Shown: one piece after another, positions 1 through 7,020 of the stretch
How the letters are laid out: each line of letters opens with the position of its first letter
Position numbering within the stretch: the stretch's first letter is position 1
Source of the DNA: Bacteroidota bacterium
Lineage (GTDB): Bacteria > Bacteroidota > Bacteroidia > SpSt-205 > S141-50
DNA: 11,403 nucleotides
Assembly: GCA_015490695.1 (NCBI GenBank)
Contig: WFXK01000134.1
Span: 1 to 11,403, forward strand
Direction of reading: 5' to 3'
The notes under the pieces: generated by a model
What the model was told of the DNA's origin: nothing
The model's input: the letters and a program-made list of their open reading frames with translations, nothing else
The model's database searches: none
Made by a program: the position numbers and the translations under genes

Positions 1-1
1 C

Positions 2-748
2 ATGTATTATAGTGTGGCAGTGGCGTGGGCAGCTTTTCTGTGTTTATTCCTATGGCAAAAAGAGCGAAAAAAGCATTGGCTTGTCACTTTTGGGTTTTTA
101 GTGCTTTTATTACTCTTCCTTACTTCGCGTACAGGTTTATTTGCCTTTGCTTGTGGTGTTGCTACATGGATATTCCACTACTTATGGATTCAAAAAAGAC
201 GTTATTGGATAGCGCTTGCTTTAATACTTATTGGCATTGCAAGTAGTGTCATTGCTGTGGCAACTATTGAACCCTTAAAACGTCGCTATGAAAATACTTT
301 GTTGGATATTCAAATGTTTTTAAATAAAGAGGATTTATCGGATTGGTCTATATCGCGGCGCTTAGTTTCTTATCATGCAGCTTGGAAGACGCTTAATGAA
401 CATCCTTGGGGTGTGGGCATTGGTGCTGTTGATTCTGTCTATAAAAATTACTTCTTTTCCTTAGGTTATCGCATTCGCCGCTCTTCTTTTACCTTGCCTC
501 ACAATCAATTTTTAGAGTTTGGTATCTTAATTGGTTGGATGGGTATTGCTGTTTTCCTGCTTTTGTGGATACTCCCTTTTGTAGAAACTAAAGCATTTGG
601 GCAGCATTGGCTGTGGAGTGTATTTTGTGCTGTTGCTATAGGCGCTTTGCTTTTTGAAAGCATGTTAGAGCGCCAGCGAGGGATTGCTATCGTTGTTCTA
701 TTTTACTGTTTGCTTTACAGATCACTAAAAGAAAAATCTCTTGTTTGA
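2..748 (+). CDS. O-antigen ligase/polymerase-like membrane protein, 3' part (partial)
   Basis: The visible 248 residues form the C-terminal part of a polytopic inner-membrane protein of the Wzy/WaaL (O-antigen ligase) superfamily, which polymerises or transfers surface polysaccharide on the periplasmic face. About six hydrophobic segments are visible, near residues 4-18, 26-60, 68-88, 170-192, 203-220 and 226-240. Family-like landmarks are TSRTG at 41-45 after a membrane segment, a large hydrophilic loop with HPWGVGIG at 134-141, and PHNQFLEFG at 166-174 followed by another membrane segment. A closing FESMLERQRG at 218-227 is also typical. Members are normally about 400 residues or more, so the ATG at position 2 is probably an internal methionine and the true start lies left of the window. 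The next gene begins 44 nt downstream with no clear terminator between. The superfamily assignment is fairly secure; ligase versus polymerase cannot be decided. Confidence 0.75.
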   Translation: MYYSVAVAWAAFLCLFLWQKERKKHWLVTFGFLVLLLLFLTSRTGLFAFACGVATWIFHYLWIQKRRYWIALALILIGIASSVIAVATIEPLKRRYENTLLDIQMFLNKEDLSDWSISRRLVSYHAAWKTLNEHPWGVGIGAVDSVYKNYFFSLGYRIRRSSFTLPHNQFLEFGILIGWMGIAVFLLLWILPFVETKAFGQHWLWSVFCAVAIGALLFESMLERQRGIAIVVLFYCLLYRSLKEKSLV

Positions 749-792
749 AACCTTTATTGGTCTTATAACGTATAATATAAAAAAGGGCTACT

Positions 793-2256
793 ATGAGGGC
801 GGTAGTGATTGTACTAATATATCAGACGGCTTTATTTGCTGCTACATGTCAGGCTATAAAGAGCGGGTTGTGGAGTGACCCTTCTATTTGGAGCTGTGGC
901 AATGTCCCTTCTGCTACCGATAGCGTTATTATACCATCAAATATCACAATAGATGCTTTTACTAATATCACACATGGAGGAATTATAATAACGCAAGGGA
1001 CTTTTAATGTGTTTGGTAATGTTACCTTGGGTCCCACTGGACAATGGGATAATCAAGGAGAAGTGAACATAAATGGGGATTTAGTCAACCAAGGAACAAT
1101 CAACAATCAAGGCATCTTTCACATCACAGGGGACCTTATCAATATCGCAACTTGGAATAATCAAGATAGCCTTATTGTAGAAGGAGACCTGTCTAATGAA
1201 GGTACACTATGGAATAGTCCTTCTAGCGTTATTCAAGTTAAAGCACTTTACAACACAGGAAGTATTGTGAACTATGGAAGTATCTTGGTAGACCAACCCT
1301 TCATTGTCAGCGATAATGGGAGTGTAGACAACTATGGAAGTATCATTGTAGCTAATGGTAATTTAGAGATCCGAGATAATGGTGTCTTTACTAATTACAC
1401 CGGTGCTTACGTTGAAGTGCTAAACGATTTTCTCATCAAAGACCGTGGAAGGTTCATCAATCAATCAGGGGCTTATGTGCTGGTTTGTGACGACTTGAAA
1501 AATGAAGATTATGGTATTTTACAAAACAACGGTGTAATTAGTATATGTGCTATTTGTGCCAATGCCCAGTATCAAGACCATCAATTAGAAAACGAAGACA
1601 GAGCCCAAATCTTAGGTGTAGGAGAAATATGTATGTGCGGGCAACCTTATAATAAAAGTAATGAAGTGGATAATGAGAGTTTTATTGCACCTACCCAAAC
1701 CATCAGTGTAGGTAGTAATAATTGTCTTGTTGCCTTGGCAAGTCCTATTTCCATAGAAGCCATTTGGAAACCCCAAGATTATAAAGTAGAACTTTTAATT
1801 AACTCGCCTTTTTATGAGAAAGTGTATATAGAAAGAAGATTAGAAGAGGAAGAGGGGTTTGCTGTTATTGGACAGACTGCCCGAAGCTATTTCCAAGACA
1901 ACATACCATTGCACTATCAAGGAGAAATATGGTATAGGGTTTATGTGGTAGAGAACGGCGAACGTGTTTATAGTAACATTGCTGTGGTTGCTGTTCAACC
2001 TCAGCGTAAATGGTTGATTTATCCTAATCCTGTGGTTTCAGGAGGGAAATTATGGGTTCAATGCGGTAGTGAAAGCACCTTTTGTGTGTTAACGCTTTAC
2101 AATCTACAAGGAAAAGTTGTAGCAAAAATCCATGGAGAACTTTTACAAAACGCTTTTCGCTTCTCTTTACCTTCGTTACCGCAAGGTACTTATTTGGTTC
2201 GTTTGCAAACGGAAAAAGCGCTATATCTTGGGAAGCTACTTATTCAACATCCGTAG
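793..2256 (+). CDS. Secreted beta-solenoid protein with FN3-like domain and T9SS type A sorting domain
   Basis: This 487-residue protein is predicted to be exported by Sec and then by the type IX secretion system to the cell surface or medium. It starts with a short hydrophobic signal peptide (residues 1 to about 17, ending near LFAATC). A region with WSDPSIWSCGNVPSATDSV (26-44) follows and resembles the G8-like entry of many Bacteroidota beta-solenoids. Residues 87-250 hold about nine degenerate repeats of 18-22 residues beginning N-Q/N/Y-G. A cysteine-containing stretch (252-283) and an FN3-like domain (about 320-400, with YIERRLEEEEGF and YRVYVVENGERVYSNI) come next. Residues 406-487 are a T9SS type A domain, with the YPNP motif at 410-413, LYNLQGK at 435-441 and LPQGTYLVRL at 462-471. 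The substrate or ligand is unknown. The ATG at 793 is chosen because it directly precedes the signal peptide. The 3' end overlaps the opposing ATPase gene by 17 nt. Confidence 0.85.
   Translation: MRAVVIVLIYQTALFAATCQAIKSGLWSDPSIWSCGNVPSATDSVIIPSNITIDAFTNITHGGIIITQGTFNVFGNVTLGPTGQWDNQGEVNINGDLVNQGTINNQGIFHITGDLINIATWNNQDSLIVEGDLSNEGTLWNSPSSVIQVKALYNTGSIVNYGSILVDQPFIVSDNGSVDNYGSIIVANGNLEIRDNGVFTNYTGAYVEVLNDFLIKDRGRFINQSGAYVLVCDDLKNEDYGILQNNGVISICAICANAQYQDHQLENEDRAQILGVGEICMCGQPYNKSNEVDNESFIAPTQTISVGSNNCLVALASPISIEAIWKPQDYKVELLINSPFYEKVYIERRLEEEEGFAVIGQTARSYFQDNIPLHYQGEIWYRVYVVENGERVYSNIAVVAVQPQRKWLIYPNPVVSGGKLWVQCGSESTFCVLTLYNLQGKVVAKIHGELLQNAFRFSLPSLPQGTYLVRLQTEKALYLGKLLIQHP
1051..1542 (+). 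repeat. Degenerate 60-66 nt tandem coding repeats (beta-solenoid coils)
   Basis: Within the secreted protein, about nine units of 18-22 codons begin with an Asn plus Gln, Asn or Tyr and usually Gly (NQGEVNING, NNQGIFHITG, NYGSILV, NYGSIIV, NYTGAYV, NQSGAYV, NNG). At DNA level the best-preserved pair is a 15-nt identity, AACTATGGAAGTATC, at 1270-1284 and 1330-1344, exactly 60 nt apart. This is a coding repeat from internal duplication, not a mobile repeat. The inference is a right-handed beta-solenoid with one coil per unit. Confidence 0.75.
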
Positions 2257-4216
2257 GTAGTTTTAAGAGCCGAGCATTGATAGCGACTATGATTGTGCTT
2301 AAAGACATTAGTACGGCACCTATGGCAGGGCTTAGTAAAATACCCGCTTTATAAAGTACGCCTGCTGCTAAGGGGATAGCTATGAGGTTATAACCAGTAG
2401 CCCACATAAGATTTTGCATCATTTTCCCATATGTGCGCTTTGCTAATTGAATGATGGTTACAACATCCCTTGGGTCGTTTTGTATTAAGATGATATCAGC
2501 AGATTCAATAGCAACGTCTGTTCCTGCACCGATAGCGATTCCGATGTCGGCTTGTACTAATGCGGGGGCGTCGTTGACCCCATCTCCAACCATCGCAACC
2601 ACCAGCTTTTGCTCTTGTAGCCACTGGATTTTTTGTGCTTTTTCGTGAGGAAGTACCTCTGCAAAGAAATCATCTAAATTTAATTGCTGGGCAACTTGTT
2701 GAGCTACCTTAGCATTGTCTCCTGTTAACATAATACAACGAATCCCCATGGCTTTCAAGCGCTGAACTGCTTGATAAGAGGCTTTACGTATGGTATCCGC
2801 TAATGCAATCGCTCCCTTTAGCGAGCTATCTATTAGCACAAAAACCACCGTTTTACCCTCAGAAAAACATTTCTCTACTAAAGCACTTTGATAAGTAATA
2901 TTTTTTTCCTTCAAGTATCCTGGACTGACAATCATTACGGTTTGATTAGCAATGGTACCCATAGCACCTTTTCCCGGGATAGCTCTGAAGTTCTTTACTT
3001 CCATTGGGTTTGCTACTTCTTTAGCGATCGCTTTGGCGATCGGGTGTTCTGAATGACGTTCTACGGAAGCTGCATAACGCAATAAGGTGGCTTGGTTTAT
3101 AGTGGGGTCTATAGGTATCACGTCTGAGACTTGGAAGGTTCCATGGGTGAGGGTTCCTGTTTTATCAAAGACAACCGCTTGAAGTTTGCGCGCTGTTTCA
3201 AAAGCTGCACGGTCACGGATTAAAAACCCATGACGTGCTGCTAAAGCAGTAGAAACTGCTACTACTAACGGCACTGCTAACCCTAAGGCATGAGGACACG
3301 TAATAACCATCACCGTTACACTACGCTCTAAAGCAAAAGAAAGTGTCTGACCAAGGAAAAAATACCAAATAACAAACGTAATAGCTCCACCGCTTAATGC
3401 AATCAAAGTTAACCAACGAGCTGCTTTATTAGCTAAATCCTGCGTTTTAGATTTACTCTCCTGTGCTTGCTTTACAAGGGTTATTACTTGCGCTAAAAAA
3501 GAATCCTTACCAGTCTTTTCTACTTTTACCTTAATGCTTCCCTCTCCATTGATAGAACCTCCAATTACTTTACTGCCTGGTGCTTTGTAGACGGGTTTAC
3601 TTTCTCCTGTGAGCATCGCTTCGTTTACTGAAGTCTCTCCCTCTATTACTATGCCGTCTGCAGGAATCTTTTCCCCCGGCTTAACTAAAATAATATCTTG
3701 AGGTTTTAACAACTTGATTGGCACTTCTTGTAGTTGTCCATCGGGACGGATTTTATGGGCTGTAGAGGGCATTAAGCGAACTAAAGTTTCTAATGCCCTT
3801 GAAGCACCCATGACAGAACGCATTTCTATCCAATGACCTAACAACATAATGTCTATTAAAGTTGCTAATTCCCAGAAAAACATTTTCCCTGATAACCCAA
3901 AAACGACCGCACTACTATAGAAGTAAGCCGTAATGATAGCAACAGCAATAAGGGTCATCATACCTGGGTTTTTCTTCCGCAACTCTTGGACAAATCCTTT
4001 TAAAAAAGGATAGCCTCCATAGAAAAAAACGGCAGTAGCAATAGCCCATAGTACATAATTAGAACCCTTAAACGCCAGCGAAATCCCAAACCATTGTTGC
4101 AAAGTAGGAGATAAGAGTAAGATAGGAATGGTAGCAATTAAGCAGACCCAAAATCGTTTCTTGAAGTCTGCAATCATGTGTTCGTGATGATGATGTTTGT
4201 GGTGATTATGATTCAT
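2240..4216 (-). CDS. copB: Copper-exporting P1B-type ATPase, CPH (CopB) type
   Basis: This 658-residue inner-membrane heavy-metal ATPase couples ATP hydrolysis to metal export. Visible motifs are TGES (203-206, actuator domain), CPH (307-309, transmembrane metal site) and DKTGT (351-355, phosphorylated Asp351). SEHP (389-392, nucleotide-binding domain of P1B pumps) and GDGVND (544-549) follow. The metal-site residues of the last two helices are also present: GYN at 608-610 and SLSTIIVAINA at 638-648. CPH rather than CPC, with no N-terminal GMxCxxC domain but a His-rich start (residues 3-13, seven His in the first twelve), is the pattern of CopB/P1B-3 pumps, reported to move Cu and Ag ions. 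Metal choice is inferred, not shown. It is the last gene of the minus-strand run: its ATG lies inside the rarA 3' end (11-nt overlap), suggesting translational coupling. No other copper gene or copper regulator is visible nearby. Confidence 0.92.
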   Translation of the reverse strand: MNHNHHKHHHHEHMIADFKKRFWVCLIATIPILLLSPTLQQWFGISLAFKGSNYVLWAIATAVFFYGGYPFLKGFVQELRKKNPGMMTLIAVAIITAYFYSSAVVFGLSGKMFFWELATLIDIMLLGHWIEMRSVMGASRALETLVRLMPSTAHKIRPDGQLQEVPIKLLKPQDIILVKPGEKIPADGIVIEGETSVNEAMLTGESKPVYKAPGSKVIGGSINGEGSIKVKVEKTGKDSFLAQVITLVKQAQESKSKTQDLANKAARWLTLIALSGGAITFVIWYFFLGQTLSFALERSVTVMVITCPHALGLAVPLVVAVSTALAARHGFLIRDRAAFETARKLQAVVFDKTGTLTHGTFQVSDVIPIDPTINQATLLRYAASVERHSEHPIAKAIAKEVANPMEVKNFRAIPGKGAMGTIANQTVMIVSPGYLKEKNITYQSALVEKCFSEGKTVVFVLIDSSLKGAIALADTIRKASYQAVQRLKAMGIRCIMLTGDNAKVAQQVAQQLNLDDFFAEVLPHEKAQKIQWLQEQKLVVAMVGDGVNDAPALVQADIGIAIGAGTDVAIESADIILIQNDPRDVVTIIQLAKRTYGKMMQNLMWATGYNLIAIPLAAGVLYKAGILLSPAIGAVLMSLSTIIVAINARLLKLPTDVE

Positions 4217-5435
4217 CGCTTTGGGTTTTTAATGGATTTATCTGTTGTTGTAATCGTCGTTCATAGGTATTATCGCCAGCAATATAAAAAGTTTCTGATT
4301 TTAGTTCTTCAGGTAAATAAGTTTGTTTTACATAGTGATTAGGGTAATCATGGGGATAAAGGTAGTCTTTTCCGTAGCCTTGTTGTTGCATCCATGTAGT
4401 TGGAGCATTTCTTAAATGCTTAGGGACTTTAATATGGCGGGTCTTTTGAGCCACTGCTCTTGCTTTTTTTATCGCTTTATACGCACTATTGCTCTTGGGA
4501 CTAGCAGCTAAAAAAATCGTACATTCTGAAAGGATGATTTGTGCTTCGGGCATTCCGATATTTTGCACTGCATCGTAGGTTGCTTGCGCTAATAGCAGGG
4601 CATTGGGGTTGGCTAAACCGATATCTTCTGCGGCTAATATCACTAATCGCCGAGCAATGAATCGTGGGTCCTCACCGCCTTCTAATAATCGTGCTAACCA
4701 GTACAAAGCAGCATCTATAGCACTACCCCGAACCGACTTAATAAATGCAGAAATCAAAGCATAATGGGCTTCAGTATCATGATAACTGTGGAAATGCGGA
4801 AGAAGGACTTTTAACGTTTCTGCGTTAACGGTTGTGTAATTGCTTTGTTCAACCAGCTCTAAAAAGTTTAGTAACTTTCTTGCATCTCCAGCAGCCATTT
4901 TAAGCAATAAAGAAGGGGTCTCTACTTTAATAGGACGGCTTAGTGCTTTCAGAGCTCTTTGGAGTAAAGTCATCAGGTCTTTGTCGGATAGTGGTTCTAA
5001 GGTATAGACTTGGCATCGGGAAAGTAAAGGGGGAATTACGCTAAAACTGGGATTTTCTGTTGTTGCACCAATAAAAATAATTTTTCTTTGCTCAATAGGT
5101 GCTAATAAGACGGCTTGTTGGGCTTTATTAAAGCGATGTAATTCATCTACAAAGACAATAGGAATTTTGTTGTCAAATAACGATTCGGGCTGTTCAATAA
5201 TTTCTTTGATATTTTTTGTAGAGGCGGTTATGGCGTTTAGTTCATAGAAAGGATAGTGGAGGGCATGTGCTAAGAGTTTGGCAAGAGTGGTTTTACCACT
5301 ACCTGGTGGTCCCCACAGGATTAAGGAGGGTAAGAACTTTCTTTCTATGAAATGCTTTAGGATGGGGATAAGGTGTTTTTGTCCTAAGAAAGCGTCTAAG
5401 GAGGTGGGTTGGAGGCGCTGGGTTAAGGGCTTCAC
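4206..5435 (-). CDS. rarA: Replication-associated recombination protein A (AAA+ ATPase)
   Basis: This 409-residue cytoplasmic AAA+ ATPase belongs to the RarA/MgsA/WRNIP1 family, which acts at stalled replication forks and is related to clamp-loader subunits. The Walker A motif GPPGSGKT is at 42-49, Walker B IVFVDELHRF at 93-102, sensor 1 GATTENPSF at 123-131 and the arginine finger in LLSR at 137-140. The C-terminal MgsA tetramerisation region includes LARLLEGGEDPRFIARR and AAEDIGLANP. Length is close to the family norm (E. coli protein about 447). Translation starts at a GTG whose GTGA tetranucleotide (5435-5432) includes the icd stop codon, so it is probably translated by coupling. The start fits because the family typically opens MKPLxxRxRPxxLDxxxGQ, as here. 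The 3' end overlaps the copper ATPase gene by 11 nt. I see nothing missing in the active site. Confidence 0.94.
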   Translation of the reverse strand: MKPLTQRLQPTSLDAFLGQKHLIPILKHFIERKFLPSLILWGPPGSGKTTLAKLLAHALHYPFYELNAITASTKNIKEIIEQPESLFDNKIPIVFVDELHRFNKAQQAVLLAPIEQRKIIFIGATTENPSFSVIPPLLSRCQVYTLEPLSDKDLMTLLQRALKALSRPIKVETPSLLLKMAAGDARKLLNFLELVEQSNYTTVNAETLKVLLPHFHSYHDTEAHYALISAFIKSVRGSAIDAALYWLARLLEGGEDPRFIARRLVILAAEDIGLANPNALLLAQATYDAVQNIGMPEAQIILSECTIFLAASPKSNSAYKAIKKARAVAQKTRHIKVPKHLRNAPTTWMQQQGYGKDYLYPHDYPNHYVKQTYLPEELKSETFYIAGDNTYERRLQQQINPLKTQSDES

Positions 5436-6886
5436 TCGCCTTGGGCTAAGGTATAGCCGCGTTTACCATCTACATTGTATAAGTTGGCTGTGCCTACAAT
5501 ATCAAACCCTGCACTTACTAATTGTTTTTGCAATTCTAAGATTTGCATTTGGGTGGTGTAGTTTTGTGTGGTTTTGAATCGGCAGCGCCAACTATCGGTT
5601 GTAGCGGTGTGTTCCGCCCCCGTACTGGGCCAAAGCTGCATACCACGATTGGCAATAGATACCAATTTCAAATCTTCAAAGCCCAATTGCATGATACGCT
5701 CTGCAATACTTTGCGCACTTAGCGAGCCGTCTTTAATGAAAATATCTACACCGATAAGTTCAAAGTGATGTTCTTTTGGTTGATACTGGAATTTTGTTTT
5801 GTCTAAGGGACGAGGTTTGCCATAGCGTTTTACAGGAAGTTTTTCAGGCAGTTTACCAAGATTGCTTACAACGGCTTGTGCAAATTCTTTTGTGCCGACT
5901 TTTTTCTTGCTGATGCCTTCTCTATAAATATCGTAAGTATGGATGCCTTCTTCTATAGTTCTAAGCCATGCGTTATGGATACGTTCTGCGACTTCGGGTT
6001 GTCCAATATGGACCAACATCATAATAGCGCCGAAGAGTAGTCCTGAGGGGTTAGCTAAGTTTTGTCCTGCTCTTCTGGGAGCAGAGCCGTGGATAGCTTC
6101 AAACATAGCGTAGTCTAAACCAATATTTGCCGAGCCGCCTAAGCCAACAGACCCCGCAATCTGTGCTGTCATGTCTGAAGCAACGTCTCCATAAAGGTTA
6201 GGCATTACAACAACGTCAAAGCGTTCGGGTGTATCGGCTAATTTAGCGGTACCAATGTCTATAATCCAGTGTTCAGCTTCTATGTCGGGGTATTCCTTCG
6301 CAATCCGGTCAAAGACCCTATGGAATTCGCCGTCGGTCATTTTTAAGATATTGTCTTTGGTCATGCAAGTAACTTTTTTGCGATTATATTGACGGGCGTA
6401 TTCAAAAGCATAGCGGATAATGCGTTCGCTACCTGATTCAGAAATCAGTTTAACCGCATGCCAAACTTGATTAGAAACTTGGTATTCAATGCCTGCGTAG
6501 AGGTCCTCTTCGTTTTCTCGGATGATGACCACATCCATCCCGGGGTATTTGGTTTCTATAAACGGATGGTAAGTAGTTGCTGGACGTACATTCGCAAACA
6601 ATCCTAAGGTTTTACGGATAGTGACGTTAAGGCTTTTATATCCTCCTCCTTGTGGTGTTGTGATAGGAGCTTTTAGAAGAACTTTAGTTCGTTTAATGGA
6701 TTCCCATGCTTCGGGTGGGATGCCTGTAGAAATCCCTTGTAGATAAATTTTTTCACCTACTTCTATACGTTCAGGTTCAATAGCGGCACCGGCTTCCATT
6801 AAAATATGCATCACTGCTTCCATGATTTCTGGTCCGATGCCGTCGCCGTAAGCAACAGTAATAGGGACTTTACTATTACTACTCAT
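5432..6886 (-). CDS. icd: Isocitrate dehydrogenase, Thermus-type with extended C-terminal domain
   Basis: This 484-residue cytoplasmic TCA-cycle enzyme oxidatively decarboxylates isocitrate to 2-oxoglutarate. Numbering from the ATG, the substrate-binding set matches E. coli Icd by spacing: Ser85, Asn87 and Arg91 in SLNVTIRKT, then Arg101, Arg123, Tyr130 and Lys177 (TKDN). Metal-binding Asp234 and Asp238 sit in NLYGDVASD. The cofactor loop is HGSAPRRAG (266-274), where NADP enzymes of the E. coli and Thermus kind have Lys-Tyr. Two arginines would suit the 2'-phosphate of NADP, but cofactor choice is inferred. Residues about 378-484 are the extra C-terminal domain of the roughly 490-residue Thermus-type enzymes (LIGVDIFI, SIANRGMQLWPSTG, WRCRF, GYTLAQGE). 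The ATG at 6886 is preferred over an in-frame TTG at 6916, because the ATG form begins just before the conserved VAYGDGIGPE. It is the first gene of the run; its stop overlaps the rarA start. Confidence 0.94.
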   Translation of the reverse strand: MSSNSKVPITVAYGDGIGPEIMEAVMHILMEAGAAIEPERIEVGEKIYLQGISTGIPPEAWESIKRTKVLLKAPITTPQGGGYKSLNVTIRKTLGLFANVRPATTYHPFIETKYPGMDVVIIRENEEDLYAGIEYQVSNQVWHAVKLISESGSERIIRYAFEYARQYNRKKVTCMTKDNILKMTDGEFHRVFDRIAKEYPDIEAEHWIIDIGTAKLADTPERFDVVVMPNLYGDVASDMTAQIAGSVGLGGSANIGLDYAMFEAIHGSAPRRAGQNLANPSGLLFGAIMMLVHIGQPEVAERIHNAWLRTIEEGIHTYDIYREGISKKKVGTKEFAQAVVSNLGKLPEKLPVKRYGKPRPLDKTKFQYQPKEHHFELIGVDIFIKDGSLSAQSIAERIMQLGFEDLKLVSIANRGMQLWPSTGAEHTATTDSWRCRFKTTQNYTTQMQILELQKQLVSAGFDIVGTANLYNVDGKRGYTLAQGE

Positions 6887-6931
6887 AGTTAATGCTATTG
6901 CGTTCGTGGGGCGCAATTTAGAAAAATCTGC

Positions 6932-6970
6932 GGGCTTTCAAAAAAACTAACCCTTGCCTTTTGAAAACCC
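6932..6970. repeat. Imperfect inverted repeat (12-bp arms) in divergent intergenic region
   Basis: GGGCTTTCAAAA (6932-6943) and TTTTGAAAACCC (6959-6970) are reverse complements at 11 of 12 positions, separated by 15 nt. In minus-strand RNA the mismatch becomes a G-U wobble, so the icd leader could form a full 12-bp stem. It lies 46 nt upstream of the icd ATG and overlaps the inferred icd promoter. It could be an operator dyad or a leader hairpin; no T-tract follows on the minus strand within the leader to make it an obvious terminator. Confidence 0.55.
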
Positions 6971-6977
6971 AAACGTA
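6970..6977 (-). promoter_or_regulatory. Candidate -7 element for the icd-rarA-copB run
   Basis: Read on the minus strand this is TACGTTTG, a full match to the Bacteroidetes -7 consensus TAnnTTTG. No TTG is found at the expected -33 distance, so the promoter is only half supported. Transcription would start near 6964, giving a leader of about 75-80 nt before the icd ATG, and the start would fall within the dyad at 6932-6970. Confidence 0.4.
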
Positions 6978-7005
6978 AATAGTGCACCTTGACCACTTAA
7001 AAAGT

Positions 7006-7013
7006 TATCTTTG
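7006..7013 (+). promoter_or_regulatory. Candidate -7 element for the AAA/PD-(D/E)XK gene
   Basis: TATCTTTG matches the Bacteroidetes -7 consensus TAnnTTTG exactly. It ends 7 nt before the ATG at 7021, so the mRNA would be leaderless or nearly so. A TTG lies at 6989-6991, but the 14-nt spacing is shorter than the usual 17-23, so the -33 part is weak. The position rules against the in-frame GTG at 6982 as the start codon. Confidence 0.5.
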
Positions 7014-7020
7014 TCCCTCT

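Noticed and set aside
749..792. TATAAT-like sequence upstream of the secreted protein gene as a promoter
   Set aside because: The run is simply AT-rich, lacks TAnnTTTG, and has no properly spaced TTG; read-through from the upstream gene is as likely.
849..1037. Minus-strand open frame of 62 codons with hydrophobic stretches
   Set aside because: It is a shadow of the secreted protein gene; its hydrophobicity reflects the repetitive beta-strand codons on the other strand.
3024..3042. Two close GCGATCG motifs resembling the HIP1 palindrome
   Set aside because: They lie inside copB coding sequence as ordinary Ala-Ile/Asp codons, occur only twice, and HIP1 is a cyanobacterial feature.
6887..6916. 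In-frame TTG extension of icd
   Set aside because: It adds ten residues without similarity to the family, while the ATG at 6886 gives a normal-length enzyme.
6982..7020. In-frame GTG extension of the ATPase-nuclease gene
   Set aside because: It would place the TATCTTTG promoter element inside the coding region, and the family similarity starts at the ATG at 7021.
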